Positions 13,788-24,613 of a stretch of 64,000 bases of DNA are shown one piece after another; position 1 is the stretch's first letter, and every line of letters begins with the position of its first letter. The notes beneath the pieces are model-generated. The model did not search any database. It saw only the letters and a list, made by a program, of their open reading frames with translations, and was not told the origin of the DNA. The DNA is from Struthidea cinerea (lineage: Eukaryota; Chordata; Aves; Passeriformes; Corcoracidae), in contig VZTI01003365.1 in the NCBI GenBank assembly GCA_013397865.1, positions 657,021 to 721,020 of the forward strand, read 5' to 3'. The position numbers and the translations under genes were made by a program.

Positions 13788-16700
13788 GTATCGGCATCTG
13801 CTGCTTCTCTGGTCTTGTTTAGAGGACAAAATGTGTAAATCATTTGTCAGCTCTTCCCTCTATATTAGTGTTTTAAAGGTTCAAGTAGTTTGTAGTTAGA
13901 GTATTTACTAACATTCATGTTTTAACTGAAAAGAAGGCATAATGATGACCAAAGATATAATTTATATGAGTTCTGTTTTTTTTAAAAAAAAAGTACGCTC
14001 AGAAGTCCTTTTGGAATAACTTTGCAAACTCAAGGAAATGTACAAGTAAAATGGAACAAAAAATTGCTGTTAGATCTTTATTAACCCAGTTTTAATCATA
14101 TGTGGATGCTGGAGAAGAATATAATCTGAAGAAAAGAAGCCTACCTAGGACCTGCTTGTGGTAAGACAGAAAATATTTCAGGCTATTTTTAATCCCTTTT
14201 CTCAAGATGTACTGCAAAGTTTTGTTCTGCAGTTGTATAAAAATAGATATGAGGGAAGTAACAGGAGTTGGGGTCAGTAGAACTGTCACTTAAAGGAAAC
14301 TTCAGTGTCAGGCTTTATAAGTTGATGTATCTTTTAAAGTGTTGATCTTAAATGTTCCTCAGTACAAGAGCAGAAATTGTATACTGTAAACCAGCATTCC
14401 AGTTTTCATTAGGTAGTAGGATTACAAAACTTCTTGAGTGTTTGAAGGAGCTGATTTTCTGTGATGAAATAAATGGACATGGGTAACTCTACAATATACT
14501 GTTTGACCTGCAGAGTTACGGTCTCATTTATTAATATTGCATATTATCCCATTGGTATGTACTCCTTTTTTTGTTTTTTTGTGACGTATGAGGTAACCAT
14601 ATCCTAAGATCTGTGTGTGCTGCAAATGGCTGAAGCTTAATTCATGGCAGCTAAAACTTTTTTTCCACTTTTTATTTTTATTCTGGATCTCAAATCTTTA
14701 GAATTCCCCCTTAATACCTACCTTTTACGTACGGCTTAATAAATCCTCTATAGAAGTACTAATGTTTCTCTAGGCGAAACTAAAAAAGGAAAATCTTCAT
14801 TACTGTGTCATCTGCTTTACAGTGTCTTCCACACTGCAGTTCAAAATGGAAATTTAGTGAGTGACTTGCAACCAGCCTATGACCATAATTAAGAATTTTT
14901 TACTTGATACAGTTAAACATTCATGAGTAGTATATGCCTATCAAAGGATAGAAGAATAAGCAGGCATGCAATTATATTTTCCTAGTATGTATTTTTTTTT
15001 AGCGTTCAGAAATCTGAGAGCTGAGAACTTTCTAAAACAGAAATTTGAGCCTTCGTGTAGACCTTTCTTGAGGGTTTTTCTTCATGAATTTTTTAGAATT
15101 GATTTGAACTTATATGAGCTTTTGAAATTCATAACACCTCATGTCTCCCCAGATGAATAGGAATTTATGTGGTAAAGTCTGTTGTTTATTTGTTCGTTCA
15201 TTCATTCCCTATTTGGAGTCTCCCTGGTCTTTCCTTTGGTGCCTTCTGACTCTTCCATTATGAGAAACAGTGAGTGAATTCTTCTTCTGACCTTCATTTC
15301 ACTCATTATTTCTTGTGGTTTTATTGTATTTCACTTCCGTTCCCTCTTTGCAGGCTCCAGTTGGATGAGTCACTTTCACAAGTCTTTTTGCTACCTTCGT
15401 TTTAATTCTTTCTGCCTTCCCTGCATTTATAGTTGCATTCCGTATTTTTGAGAAATGTATAAGATGTGTGTGATGCATGTGGCACCACATATTCAGTTTC
15501 ATTTTATGTTCTTTCCTGACACTTCCTCTTGTGAAAAAGACGAGCCCACAGCTCAGCAAACAGGTCCTGTTGCTGTTTCCACCTTTTAGATCCTACAGCA
15601 GTGACAAAGAGTTTGTGTGAATACCTTGAGCGCTGGCTCTGGATCATAGAGGGAAGGATGACTTCGCAGTTCAGGATTTCTCAGGTCGTATTACTTGTGC
15701 TTTGCACATGGTGTGAGATTAACTGCAAAGGCAGAAATGTCTTCACTGAAATAGAGCATATTTACCATTTAATTATCTCTTAATTAATCTCCTACCAAAT
15801 GCCTTTGTCTTACCTGTCAGTATCAGCCCTCATGCCCATGGCAGTCATGCTTCTGACATAGCAGATGGGAGGTATTTATCCCATTAGCCCTTTAGCCAAG
15901 GGTTCAGAGCAGAGGCTGAGTCCATAAGCATTTTGATTAATCAAAAAGCTGGTTTCTAGTAGCTTTCTTTGATTGAAATTATTACCTTGAACCTGGTTGG
16001 GAATTTTTCAGGAAAATATGAACTACGTTTTTTTGCGCTGCCTTTTTTTGTGGATACTTGCTGTTTTCAGTTAAGTTCTCAGTTAGGAGAGTTTTCTTGA
16101 TGCTTGATGATGAAGCAGCAAGCAGTTTAGCCACGTTCCCATAGTTATAGAGAGCGTGGCGTGACTTGGGCCTTCTGCATCTGCTGCACATCCTAAATCT
16201 GGAGTGATGGTCAGTATGCTTCCCTCAGCAACAAAGCTGGCCTAAGTTCTTGGCTCAGCTTGGGCAGGTGCTGTTCTGTGGGGGGTCACATTACAAACCT
16301 TATCACGTAAATGATGAGGTTTTAAAAATCTTCCCCCTCCCTTTCCAATCCCAGTTGTGTTTGGGGAAGCAAACTGTAAAGAGGCAAGAATTTTCTGTGT
16401 CATTGTTGGCTTGCTTTTTTTGCTAATCCAAATAATTTTATTTCAGTGATCTAGTGTATGGATTATCACCACCCCCTCCCATAATGCCCTTTTAAACAAA
16501 CATTAGACTCTAGCTTAATTCTCTTGGTTAGGCATTAAGGTTGATAGTCACCAATGACATCCAGATGCAAATCCCTGCTCTGTTTTCATTCAGAGCAGAC
16601 ACTTGAAGCTGATTTCTAAAATCCAGATGTCATCATAATTCCCACTATGTTCAGCAGCCTTACTGCCCGCCTGTGATGATGGTGATTTTGAAAGGGTTTG

Positions 16701-17610
16701 CAGTCAGACTGACTAAATACTGAAGGCTGCCTTCTTTATGAAACAAAATTCTGTTTTCTACCTTGCCTGCTATGTCAACTGTACAGAGCACTACGTGAAA
16801 CACATTTTTCTGTTCTGAAGTTGCTGGGTCTTAATTTTCATCTTGTTTTATCTCTAAAAATATTACTAAAATATCATATAACAACAATAGGCTGGATAGA
16901 CTCCCCCAAATGTGCTATTTTGCTATGTTAGCATTCAAGAAGATAAAATCTGTAAGAAAGAAAAATGACAAAATTCTGTGTGTCTGAAAGAACAGAGATG
17001 CCACCCTTTGGGGACCAAGTGCTTTTCATGCAGCTGCTATGCTTCTCTTTCATCCCCACCCCATCCTCCCAGTGTCACAACTCTCTAATTCATTTTGTGC
17101 ATGAATAATCACTAGCATTTTACATTTTCTGAATTTTGTATTGTTTAATAGTGCTTTTAAGGTCTCTTTAAAGTCATAATGCATCCTATTTAATATCGTG
17201 TTTCTAGAAATACCAGAAATGCATATAAAACCAGCGTACAGATACTTTTGCTTTAGAATACAAACCAGACAGCAGCAATATAGCTAAGATAATAGATTCT
17301 TCATTAATAGGTCTTGTGATTAATTATATGCCAGCAAGATATTTTTTTGCTCCTACACCTCCAGCTCATATTGTCTCCTTTAATATTTCTCTGGTATGGA
17401 AGGTGAAGGGGAAGGGGATAGTCCCAGGTCACTCACAGGGCAGTGATCAGAGGCTCAGATCTCTCAGTATAAGAGATTGCACTGACATTTTAACCTGGCT
17501 CTTGCTAAGAAGAGCACAGATGGGATAAAGTTGATGATCTTTATCCCTTTCTCCTTTGCTTTCTGCTAAAGTTTGGATCTTCTCATGCCATAGTGCTGGA
17601 CTATTCTTTA

Positions 17611-17680
17611 GCTGTCTATATGGATCTGTTTCATCCCTGCTTCTGCAGCTGTCTCTATGGATCTATGTTTCATCCCTGCT
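17611..17680 (+). repeat. Local tandem duplication of about 32 bp
   Basis: The string gctgtctatatggatctgtt and what follows (17611-17641) recurs at 17648-17680 as gctgtctctatggatctatg and what follows. The copies differ by one substitution and a small insertion, and a 6-base spacer separates them. It is a simple recent duplication in a TPD52L1 intron. Confidence 0.8.
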
Positions 17681-18329
17681 GATGACCTTTTTAGAAACAA
17701 GTTGTGATACCAAGTGAGAGACTTTCTGGGTTTTGGGTTGCTTAAAAATAAAAAAAAATAGGAAAGAAAGAAAAAGTAAACTACTTACACTACACTGCTA
17801 TATGCAGCTACCACATACATTGCTGCTACTCAAGTAAACGTATTTAAAGATTAAGCTAACAAAGGCATGCATGCAAATTAGGATGTCAGCAGTTACATTT
17901 TGTATAGCTCCTTCATTCAGCTGTCTGGTAGGTTTTCTTTAATTACATGATCACACAGACCCCTTTCAAATTCAGTGCCTGGGATGAGCCAGCTCTCAAG
18001 ATGAATGAAGGTAATATAATGCCTCGTTCCTGCCTGGGCTTGGAAGGCACACGTGGAAAGACACAAAAGACTGCAGGAAGGGAGAGCCTGGGGGCATGAC
18101 TGTGGCTGAATGTGCCCCTCAGAGATCAGCACAGAAGGTATAGAAAGCCCCAGAGGGGTGGAGGAAGGCAAAGTTCATTCCTCTCCAGAGGGGCAGTGGA
18201 AGTTCTGGGAACTACAAAGCAGATACTGGAGGAATGCATTAACCTGTTATTTTCTAAGTATCTAGAAGATAGCATGATGGCAAAAAAAAAGGTTTGTCAA
18301 GAACAATTATCTTGAACTGACAGCACCTG

Positions 18330-18840
18330 TCATAGAGGACAGATGGGAGGTAGGAGATGTGATAGAGCTTGACTTTGATAAGGCTGTCTGTACTGTTTTT
18401 GCAGAACTGGAGAAATACAGCTTAGGTGTTATACTTTAGCAGGAAGAGAGCATAGAGAATTGAAAATTATATCCAAAGAATAGGTCTCAGTAGCTGGCCA
18501 TAATGCAGGATTTTGCAGGCATCTGTCCTGGGTCTGTTACTCATCAGCATTTTCATTGATAGGTTGGATGAAGGTGTCAGGATGGCATCACTTAGAATTC
18601 CCATATGACTTCAGTGGCAGGGTATGCAATCACTCTAGGCACCAGAATTAGAATACCACATTATTTTAAATGATAAAATTCAGTGTAGGAAGGTGTAACG
18701 TGCTTTACTGACAAATGGGAAAAAAAATTCAAAAGCAGAGATGGGGGGCACTGACCAGGCAGCTTTGCAGAGAAGGGCTAGCAAGTCTAGCCTGGTGGCT
18801 TATGGGTGCAGCTGAACAGAGGTTATTTCTGAAGGCTATG
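18330..18840 (+). mobile_element. Diverged CR1-type LINE reverse-transcriptase fragment, sense to TPD52L1
   Basis: Blocks resembling CR1 ORF2 appear in order on the plus strand. The first is a 'gacctGGCCTTTGATAAGGC'-like piece (gagcttgactttgataaggc). Next is 'ctgtcctgggtctgttactc' followed by 'agcattttcattgataggtt ggatgaagg', the PLLFNIFIDDLDEG region. Last is 'gcagctttgcagagaagggc', the region before the conserved 'KDLGVLVD' block. Many substitutions and indels break the frame, so this is an old copy. The boundaries are approximate. Confidence 0.65.
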
Positions 18841-20343
18841 AAATCTCTCTCATTTAAAGTTTCTAGAAGCAGGTTGAGCCAAAATCTTTTGGGGGATGGT
18901 TCAGGTATGATTAATCTGCTTCACCACTTTGGGAGTTGATTTTTGCTCTGCCTTTATTGTTGTGTGTTTTGGGTTTTTTTGTCATTGTTTTTTGTGGTGA
19001 CGATGGAGTTTTTGCACAGCCTTTTAGGATTTCTGTGATCTAGGGATGTTCTGGGCACTTAGAACTGTTGTCAGATCTGAATTCCTTCAGATGGTGTAGA
19101 TGTCATGCCTGAAACTACCATTCTCAAACCTTTCTGTCTTTTGATACCCCTGTAAAGGACATAGCAATACTACCTTGCTTCAGAACGTAAGTTCATAAGC
19201 ATTTCTTTTGCTGATGGGTGAGGCAGTTGTTTCCTCTCACTTCCACAGACATTTGCCCCTTCATTTGTGCTGGTTTTTAGAGGTCTGAAGTAACAGAGAT
19301 TTCCTTATCATATGTCTGTGCAAGTATCTGTATTGGCATGGAGAAGGGGGTGGCTGTTACTGGAAGCCAGCAGGTAGGAAAAGGGGGGCAACAGTATTAC
19401 TTAAACGGGTCTAAGCAGAAATGTGTTGTGAAGATAAACCCATGAATGTTTGAGAAGCACCAGTATACACGATGATGTGTATAACCCTGTAAATAAACCT
19501 GAAGAAATCAATGCTTTTCTTTGGAGCAAAGTATGAACACTGCGCAGTAAATAACGCATCACACCACACATTGAGAAAGGATGTGAAAAATAAGTATTTG
19601 AAGAGATGTTCATTAAGTGTGCACCATCTATCTGGCTCGCTGCATGAGGCAGGTGTTCCCTTGAAGTGGTCTGTAATTAAAGACTACATCAATAACACAG
19701 ATGAAGGAGAGGCTTGTCTGCCTCATCATTTCTCGACTTTGGAACATTAATGACATCCTTTGAATATTGTATATTAGTGTGTCTCTCCCAGTTCTGCCTT
19801 AATTAAGTTTCTTGTGAGCTCCAACACAGTGTCAAAGTGTTTCAAGTATTGTTTTCAACAAGGAACAAGTATTTTAGAAAATGTCATTTTAGGAACTAAA
19901 AACTCCTTATTTTTCCATACCTTTCTTTACTGAGAGGTGATTAAGGAATTCAGAGGGGAAAACAAGACATTTGCTCTTATGTACAATTCCAGTTCACCTA
20001 TATTTTCTCTTTAATGATACTAAGGGAGGCTATGAGGAAGGAAACCAGTTAGCATTGTTTAAATCTGATCTAATGAAGAGAACACAAAATTTAGTAGACA
20101 AAACTTCTGTTCTTCTATGCATACAGTATAGGTAACTGCATAGTGAAGGACTGTGTGAAAATTTTTGCTTTGGAGGGATATGAACTGATCCACATTCTAC
20201 TGTGAATTCCAGCATCAAGATTTAAATGCAAATTATTTTTCTCCTTGGGTAGTTTGACATGCTACAGATATATATGTCTAATTTTATTACTTTTGCCTAA
20301 TACTTTTAACTCTTGCTTTTCTTTCCTTGTGCATCCACCACAG

Positions 20344-20358
20344 ATCGCATTCAATTGG
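20344..20358 (+). CDS. Candidate 15-nt microexon of TPD52L1 (hypothetical)
   Basis: The 15 bases atcgcattcaattgg are preceded by a strong pyrimidine-rich tract and ccaccacag (AG at 20342-20343) and followed by gtaagac, a near-consensus donor at 20359. The length keeps the frame. Spliced after the 13686-13787 exon it would add about five residues (reading R-SHSI-G) just before the YSIRHSISMP exon, the junction where D52-family transcripts are known to vary. No transcript evidence is available here. A chance match of acceptor and donor is the alternative. Confidence 0.35.
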
Positions 20359-21823
20359 GTAAGACACATTACTCTCCTTGAATACTGCCTCTGTGTTTGA
20401 CAGGATTTGTTTTATGGACTGTAATGCAGTAACCTCTTCCCTTTCAGCATCATTATATAGAATAAAAGCATATGCTACTTAAACCGTTATGCCTCATTTT
20501 TACAGCGTGATGAGTGTAGAAAGAAAAGGATTGGACTAAGTGTTTGCCTTCAGTAGATTAGTCTCAAATTCAAATAATGAAAGCATTCAAAAGACATTGG
20601 TCTTGGGAAAACCTGCTGATATGTAATCCCATTCTCTCAACCATATTTTTTTTTCAGAGGTTCAAACATGAGCAACAAACAGTAAAAATTCTATTCAGCT
20701 GAGTTTTGTAAAGATTATACGAAGTATTTAATTACCTCCTCTTCAATAGAGCAAAAGTATCTTAGTCATGATTCTTTAAAAGCCTTGAGTCCTGGGGAAA
20801 TTTCCGAGTTCTGAAGATGATAAAAGAGTTCTTTATATTTAGAGTTTAGACTCTGTAAAGCAGTTGAATATATGATGAATTAGAAAACGATTGTATATGT
20901 ACTCAAAGATTCCATAAGCAGTCTGGCTTTATGTCAGTTCACCCTGAAGAGAGGCTGAACAGCCCTGAATGCCCTGCCAGTCCCTCTGGCCTTGTAGTAT
21001 CTTCAGTGCACTGAAAAGCTCAAGAGCATTTTTTCCATTCAGCTAAGTTACCCTAACAAGGACTCTTACTTCACTGAGTAAACTTCAAAGTACAGCACAG
21101 GCTGACCTTCTTAACTCACTCTGACATGAAACTAAAATGTAATATTTACCACCACTGTCATGAAGGATCTCTTCTCTGCAGTGATCACCATCACAGACAT
21201 GTATGTCTTTTTTTAGGCTTGTACGAATAGAAGATATTTGCACTGTTTCTACAACTTGCATTCTTGCGTCTTTAGAGAAATTAAAATATGAACTCAAAAA
21301 ATATGCACTTAATATTTGGATTGTCTGTCATGTGCCATCTCTCAGCTGTGTGAATTTAATCTTCTGACTTAAACCTTTACATCTGGAATGTTTTGCTATT
21401 AGAAGAGGAGCAGTCTATGCTGAAATACTTCCAAACTCTATTTTTGCCTATTTGTTGTGTGTTACAAGACTAAAATGGCAAGGATGCTTGCTTAATTTAA
21501 TGAGGATTGTTAAAGATTTGCTGCACTTGTGAAATGTTTGGGCTAATCTTTCATAAGTCTTAAAAATTATGTGAAAAATTGAACATGAAATATTTGCATT
21601 GTCTGCTGTCAGTTCTTGTCTATCTGATCTTAGCAGAAGCCTTAAAATATACACAACAGCAAACAGTTTGTATTAGAATTCACTGTTCCACCTGCTTGCC
21701 AGATAGCTCTTCTGTCCCTTCCCCACCCCATTTCTGAATCTTTAATCTGGGAAAAAAAGTCTGTGTATAGACTCAGTGCTGCTCTGATTTTGTATAGTTC
21801 AAAACAAACACGTGCTGTTTGTG

Positions 21824-21910
21824 TGAGAGCTTTCTTTTTTTAATGCTATAATCATGCTTTGCTTGCAGCCAAGTGTTGGTGACCCTTACAGAAAAGCTCT
21901 CCCTGTTCTC
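21824..21910 (+). repeat. Dispersed repeat copy A (pairs with 23324-23416)
   Basis: This roughly 87-bp segment aligns to 23324-23416, with about 70 % identity by eye. Shared blocks are tgagNgctttc, taatNgctataat, cgcttt/tgctttNcttg, cagccaa and aaagctct. The family was not recognised. The two copies lie on either side of the alternative exon at 22887-22925. Confidence 0.6.
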
Positions 21911-22886
21911 AGTCAGACCAGGCTGCAGCTGTCAGTCAACACTGAAAGTAGCAGTGCAGGGATTTTTGGAAGACACACTCTTGGAGCACACACTTTACTT
22001 AAAGCACTCAGATCTAAATGTGCTTATGGAAAGTTCTTAAACTTCAAATGAAGATTCTTATTTGGATCAGGTTTGATGCTTCCCAGGAGCGGGGAACAGG
22101 TGATGCTGTGAAAGCAGAGTTGGTGGCTCAGGTGGCAAAATCTGGCTCATGTAAGTCAAACAGTCAGTGGGGGTGGCATCTATAGGTCTAAAGGTGTGCA
22201 GCATGATTTGGGGATCTTTGAGTAATGCAGAGGCGCCATCCTCTGCTTGCAACCTTCCAGTACTCCTGGTGCTGGGAAGTCTGAGGAGGGAAGTGTCACA
22301 AGGAGAGCTGGACGAGAGCTGTGGAAAATAGCTGCCTACCTTTGGTAAAGTTGAGGAGTGCAGGAGGAGGTGAAATGTCCTGGAGAGGTGCGGATGAGCG
22401 AGAGTGCCGCCTCTCTGGTTAAAGAAACTTTTTGTTTATGTAGCCAGTTGTGCAGGAGCCTTTTGAGATTGGGAGTCAGCTGAACCAGCTCTGCTGATGT
22501 GTACAAACCTGAAATATCCCTCCTGCCCAACACAGAGCTCGTCCTCTGTCGCTGCAGGACACAGAGGTGGCTCTCTGTGCCCCTCTCATGTGTCTCTGTA
22601 GATAACAGGGGTCTGTACCATTTAAATGGATTTTGTCAGGAGCTGTTTTGCATCATTCTTTTGAGCCCCATTGCTGGTCAGTTGACATGAGAATGTGGTG
22701 GTAAGATCTTTAGGGCGGAGAGTAAGCTGGAGTTTGACACCCCTTGCCATCAGGAGAGGAAGAATACCAACAATCTTGAAAATATGTGTATGTATAGTTA
22801 AAGCTAAATTAAAAAAATACATTATAATCATATTGGAAATTGGATTTTACAGCTTTTTTTTCTTATGTTTTGCTTTCATCCCACAG

Positions 22887-22925
22887 CTACTCTATTCGCC
22901 ACTCCATAAGCATGCCTGCAATGAG
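22887..22925 (+). CDS. TPD52L1: TPD52L1 alternative cassette exon with 14-3-3 binding motif
   Basis: This 39-nt exon preserves frame. With the AG carried from upstream it reads SYSIRHSISMPAM and passes AG on to the next exon. The RHSISMP string fits an R-x3-S-x-P type 14-3-3 site. Published work on human D53 showed that alternative splicing of this segment controls 14-3-3 binding (established knowledge). The acceptor follows a long T-rich tract ending ttcatcccacag and the donor is gtaatg at 22926. If it is skipped, the AG joins G of the next exon to give Arg directly (GDM-R-NSPTF), so both forms remain in frame. Confidence 0.95.
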
Positions 22926-24552
22926 GTAATGTGCTACCCACATTCTATTTGCTATGGTGATGTTCAACCAAGTAATGAGGGGGGATTTGCATACTTTGAT
23001 CCTGATCCTGCAGTTTTTAGTTGGATGAGTAGTGTCACTTCAATCAATTAAGGTTATTCATGTAGATGAGGGCTGCAGGACAGGCTAGCTGTGAGTTTTT
23101 TTCATTTTAGTTGTATTAACTGCTTAATCTCTTGTACAAGCCTTTGAGTAAATGAAGCAGTTCCGAGATGTATTTGGGTAGCTGATTGTTATCAGGTTTG
23201 TATTACTGAATCTGAAATTCAGTTGTTTTGCTGTCTCTAGAACATCATCCAAAGCCCATTAACGTCAGAGATGCTTTCCACTCCAACAGGCTTTGGATCA
23301 CACTCCTGTGGAGGGATTTTACATGAGTGCTTTCATATTTTAATGGCTATAATAACGCTTTACTTGACTGCAGCCAAATATTGACGTCTGTTCAAGTAAA
23401 GCTCTGACAGTTTTCAATAAAATTACTATCCAGTTTTCTTTTTACTCCCTTGGCCTCTAAATACATGACTGTCCCCACTCTGTGCCAAGCATGCAGGAAA
23501 AACAAACTCCCAGCTATATGATGGATGCTAATTCATTCAGCTTCAGCAGGTGGGTAGTTTAAGGCAAGCTTTCACTGATGTGACCTATGGGTCAAATATA
23601 AGTTATAAAACTCAGTTTCTCTCTCCTTTTGACCCCTCTTGCCCTATGATAAAATTTGTCATCTAAATAACAGAAACTAAATTTGCATTATTTTTCCAAC
23701 TGGCTTCTGTTTGCCCTTCCCTTAAATTGGGGTAATTTTAACTCAGCCTGGTGAGGGATATGATATAAATGTATTTGCAGAACCAGCAACTGTGCTGGAC
23801 AACAGTGCCTGAGCTTCAGAGTCTTCACTAATTATGAAGCACAATGTATGCTGTAAATGAGCTCTCAGGTGTCAAGCAAGGAGCAGAGAATCAGAAAAAG
23901 GTCCCCTTTAGCCACTGTGGACTTTTCCAAGTCTCCTTTGTGCTGGGTGAACACAGAAAGGCTTTGCTTAATCAGAGAGGCACCTTAGGAACACAGGCTA
24001 TCCAAAGTCTTCATCTTTAGAAGCAGCAGTCACAAAATCAAAGAATAGGAGGTCAGGATTCCTCAAAGGCATTTGGGACCCACCTCCCATGTAGTTCTAA
24101 TCTCCTTCTTCCCAGCCTTAGGACATTAAACTTGGCATCTTTTTAATGTAGGTTATGAACTTGCTCATCAGCTGAAAAAAATGTTAATTTTTTTACAGCA
24201 ACAATACAAATGGATAAAGCCATAGAAAAGCAGCATTACAGGCAGCGTTGTCTGGCTGTTCTTCTGAGAACATGACAAATGTATCATAGAGTAGGCAGGC
24301 CAGTTATCATTTGGTTTCAATTACTAGGCAGGTCCTGCTTTTGAAAATTGGTAGCTAAAAAATACTCATCCAATTACCATAATTGGATTTGACTGACAGA
24401 GCACAAGTGAGTGTTCATAGCCCCGTGCTGCCAGCCAGCCTTCATTCTGTCCTGGCAGTGTTGCCTGGTAAGAACTGATCAAATAGTGGCGTTATCCCAT
24501 GATGTTGGCAACTGACTCTTCCTCCTCCCTTCAACTTTTTCTTTTCTCCTAG
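22926..24552 (+). other. TPD52L1 intron (about 1.6 kb)
   Basis: This intron holds the second copy of the local repeat pair (23324-23416). It ends in a pyrimidine-rich stretch and ctcctag at 24552. No exon was seen inside. Confidence 0.8.
23324..23416 (+). repeat. Dispersed repeat copy B (pairs with 21824-21910)
   Basis: It shares ordered blocks with 21824-21910 in the same orientation, starting exactly 1,500 bases further on. It carries a small insertion (act) before the cagccaa block. The family is unknown; it could be an old SINE or LINE tail, or a local duplication. Confidence 0.6.
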
Positions 24553-24613
24553 GAATTCTCCAACTTTCAAATCGTTTGAGGAGAAGGTTGAAACCACTGT
24601 CACAAGCCTTAAG
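24553..24613 (+). CDS. TPD52L1: TPD52L1 coding exon: NSPTFKSFEEKVETTVTSLK
   Basis: This exon is 61 nt: one base completing Arg, then 20 codons reading NSPTFKSFEEKVETTVTSLK. It is strongly conserved across the D52 family. The acceptor is ttcttttctcctag and the donor is gtaaag at 24614, phase 0. One difference from human D53 is Lys where human has Arg (FEEKV versus FEERV), as recalled and not checked. Confidence 0.95.

Larger units (their letters stand above)
13788..22886 (+). other. TPD52L1 intron (about 9.1 kb)
   Basis: The intron contains a diverged plus-strand CR1 reverse-transcriptase fragment (about 18330-18840), a short spaced duplication (17611-17680), a 15-nt candidate microexon (20344-20358) and the first copy of a local dispersed repeat (21824-21910). 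No other coding similarity was recognised. Confidence 0.75.

Noticed and set aside
15340..15400. Minus-strand KVTHPTGAC-like string, considered as HDDC2 KFNHPEIVQ
   Set aside because: Only H-P and one Lys agree, and it is over 16 kb from exon 5 with no supporting acceptor.
12359..16997. 17-base exact repeat tgtctgaaagaacagag at 12359 and 16981
   Set aside because: A single 17-mer repeat in 64 kb is close to chance and the flanks do not align.
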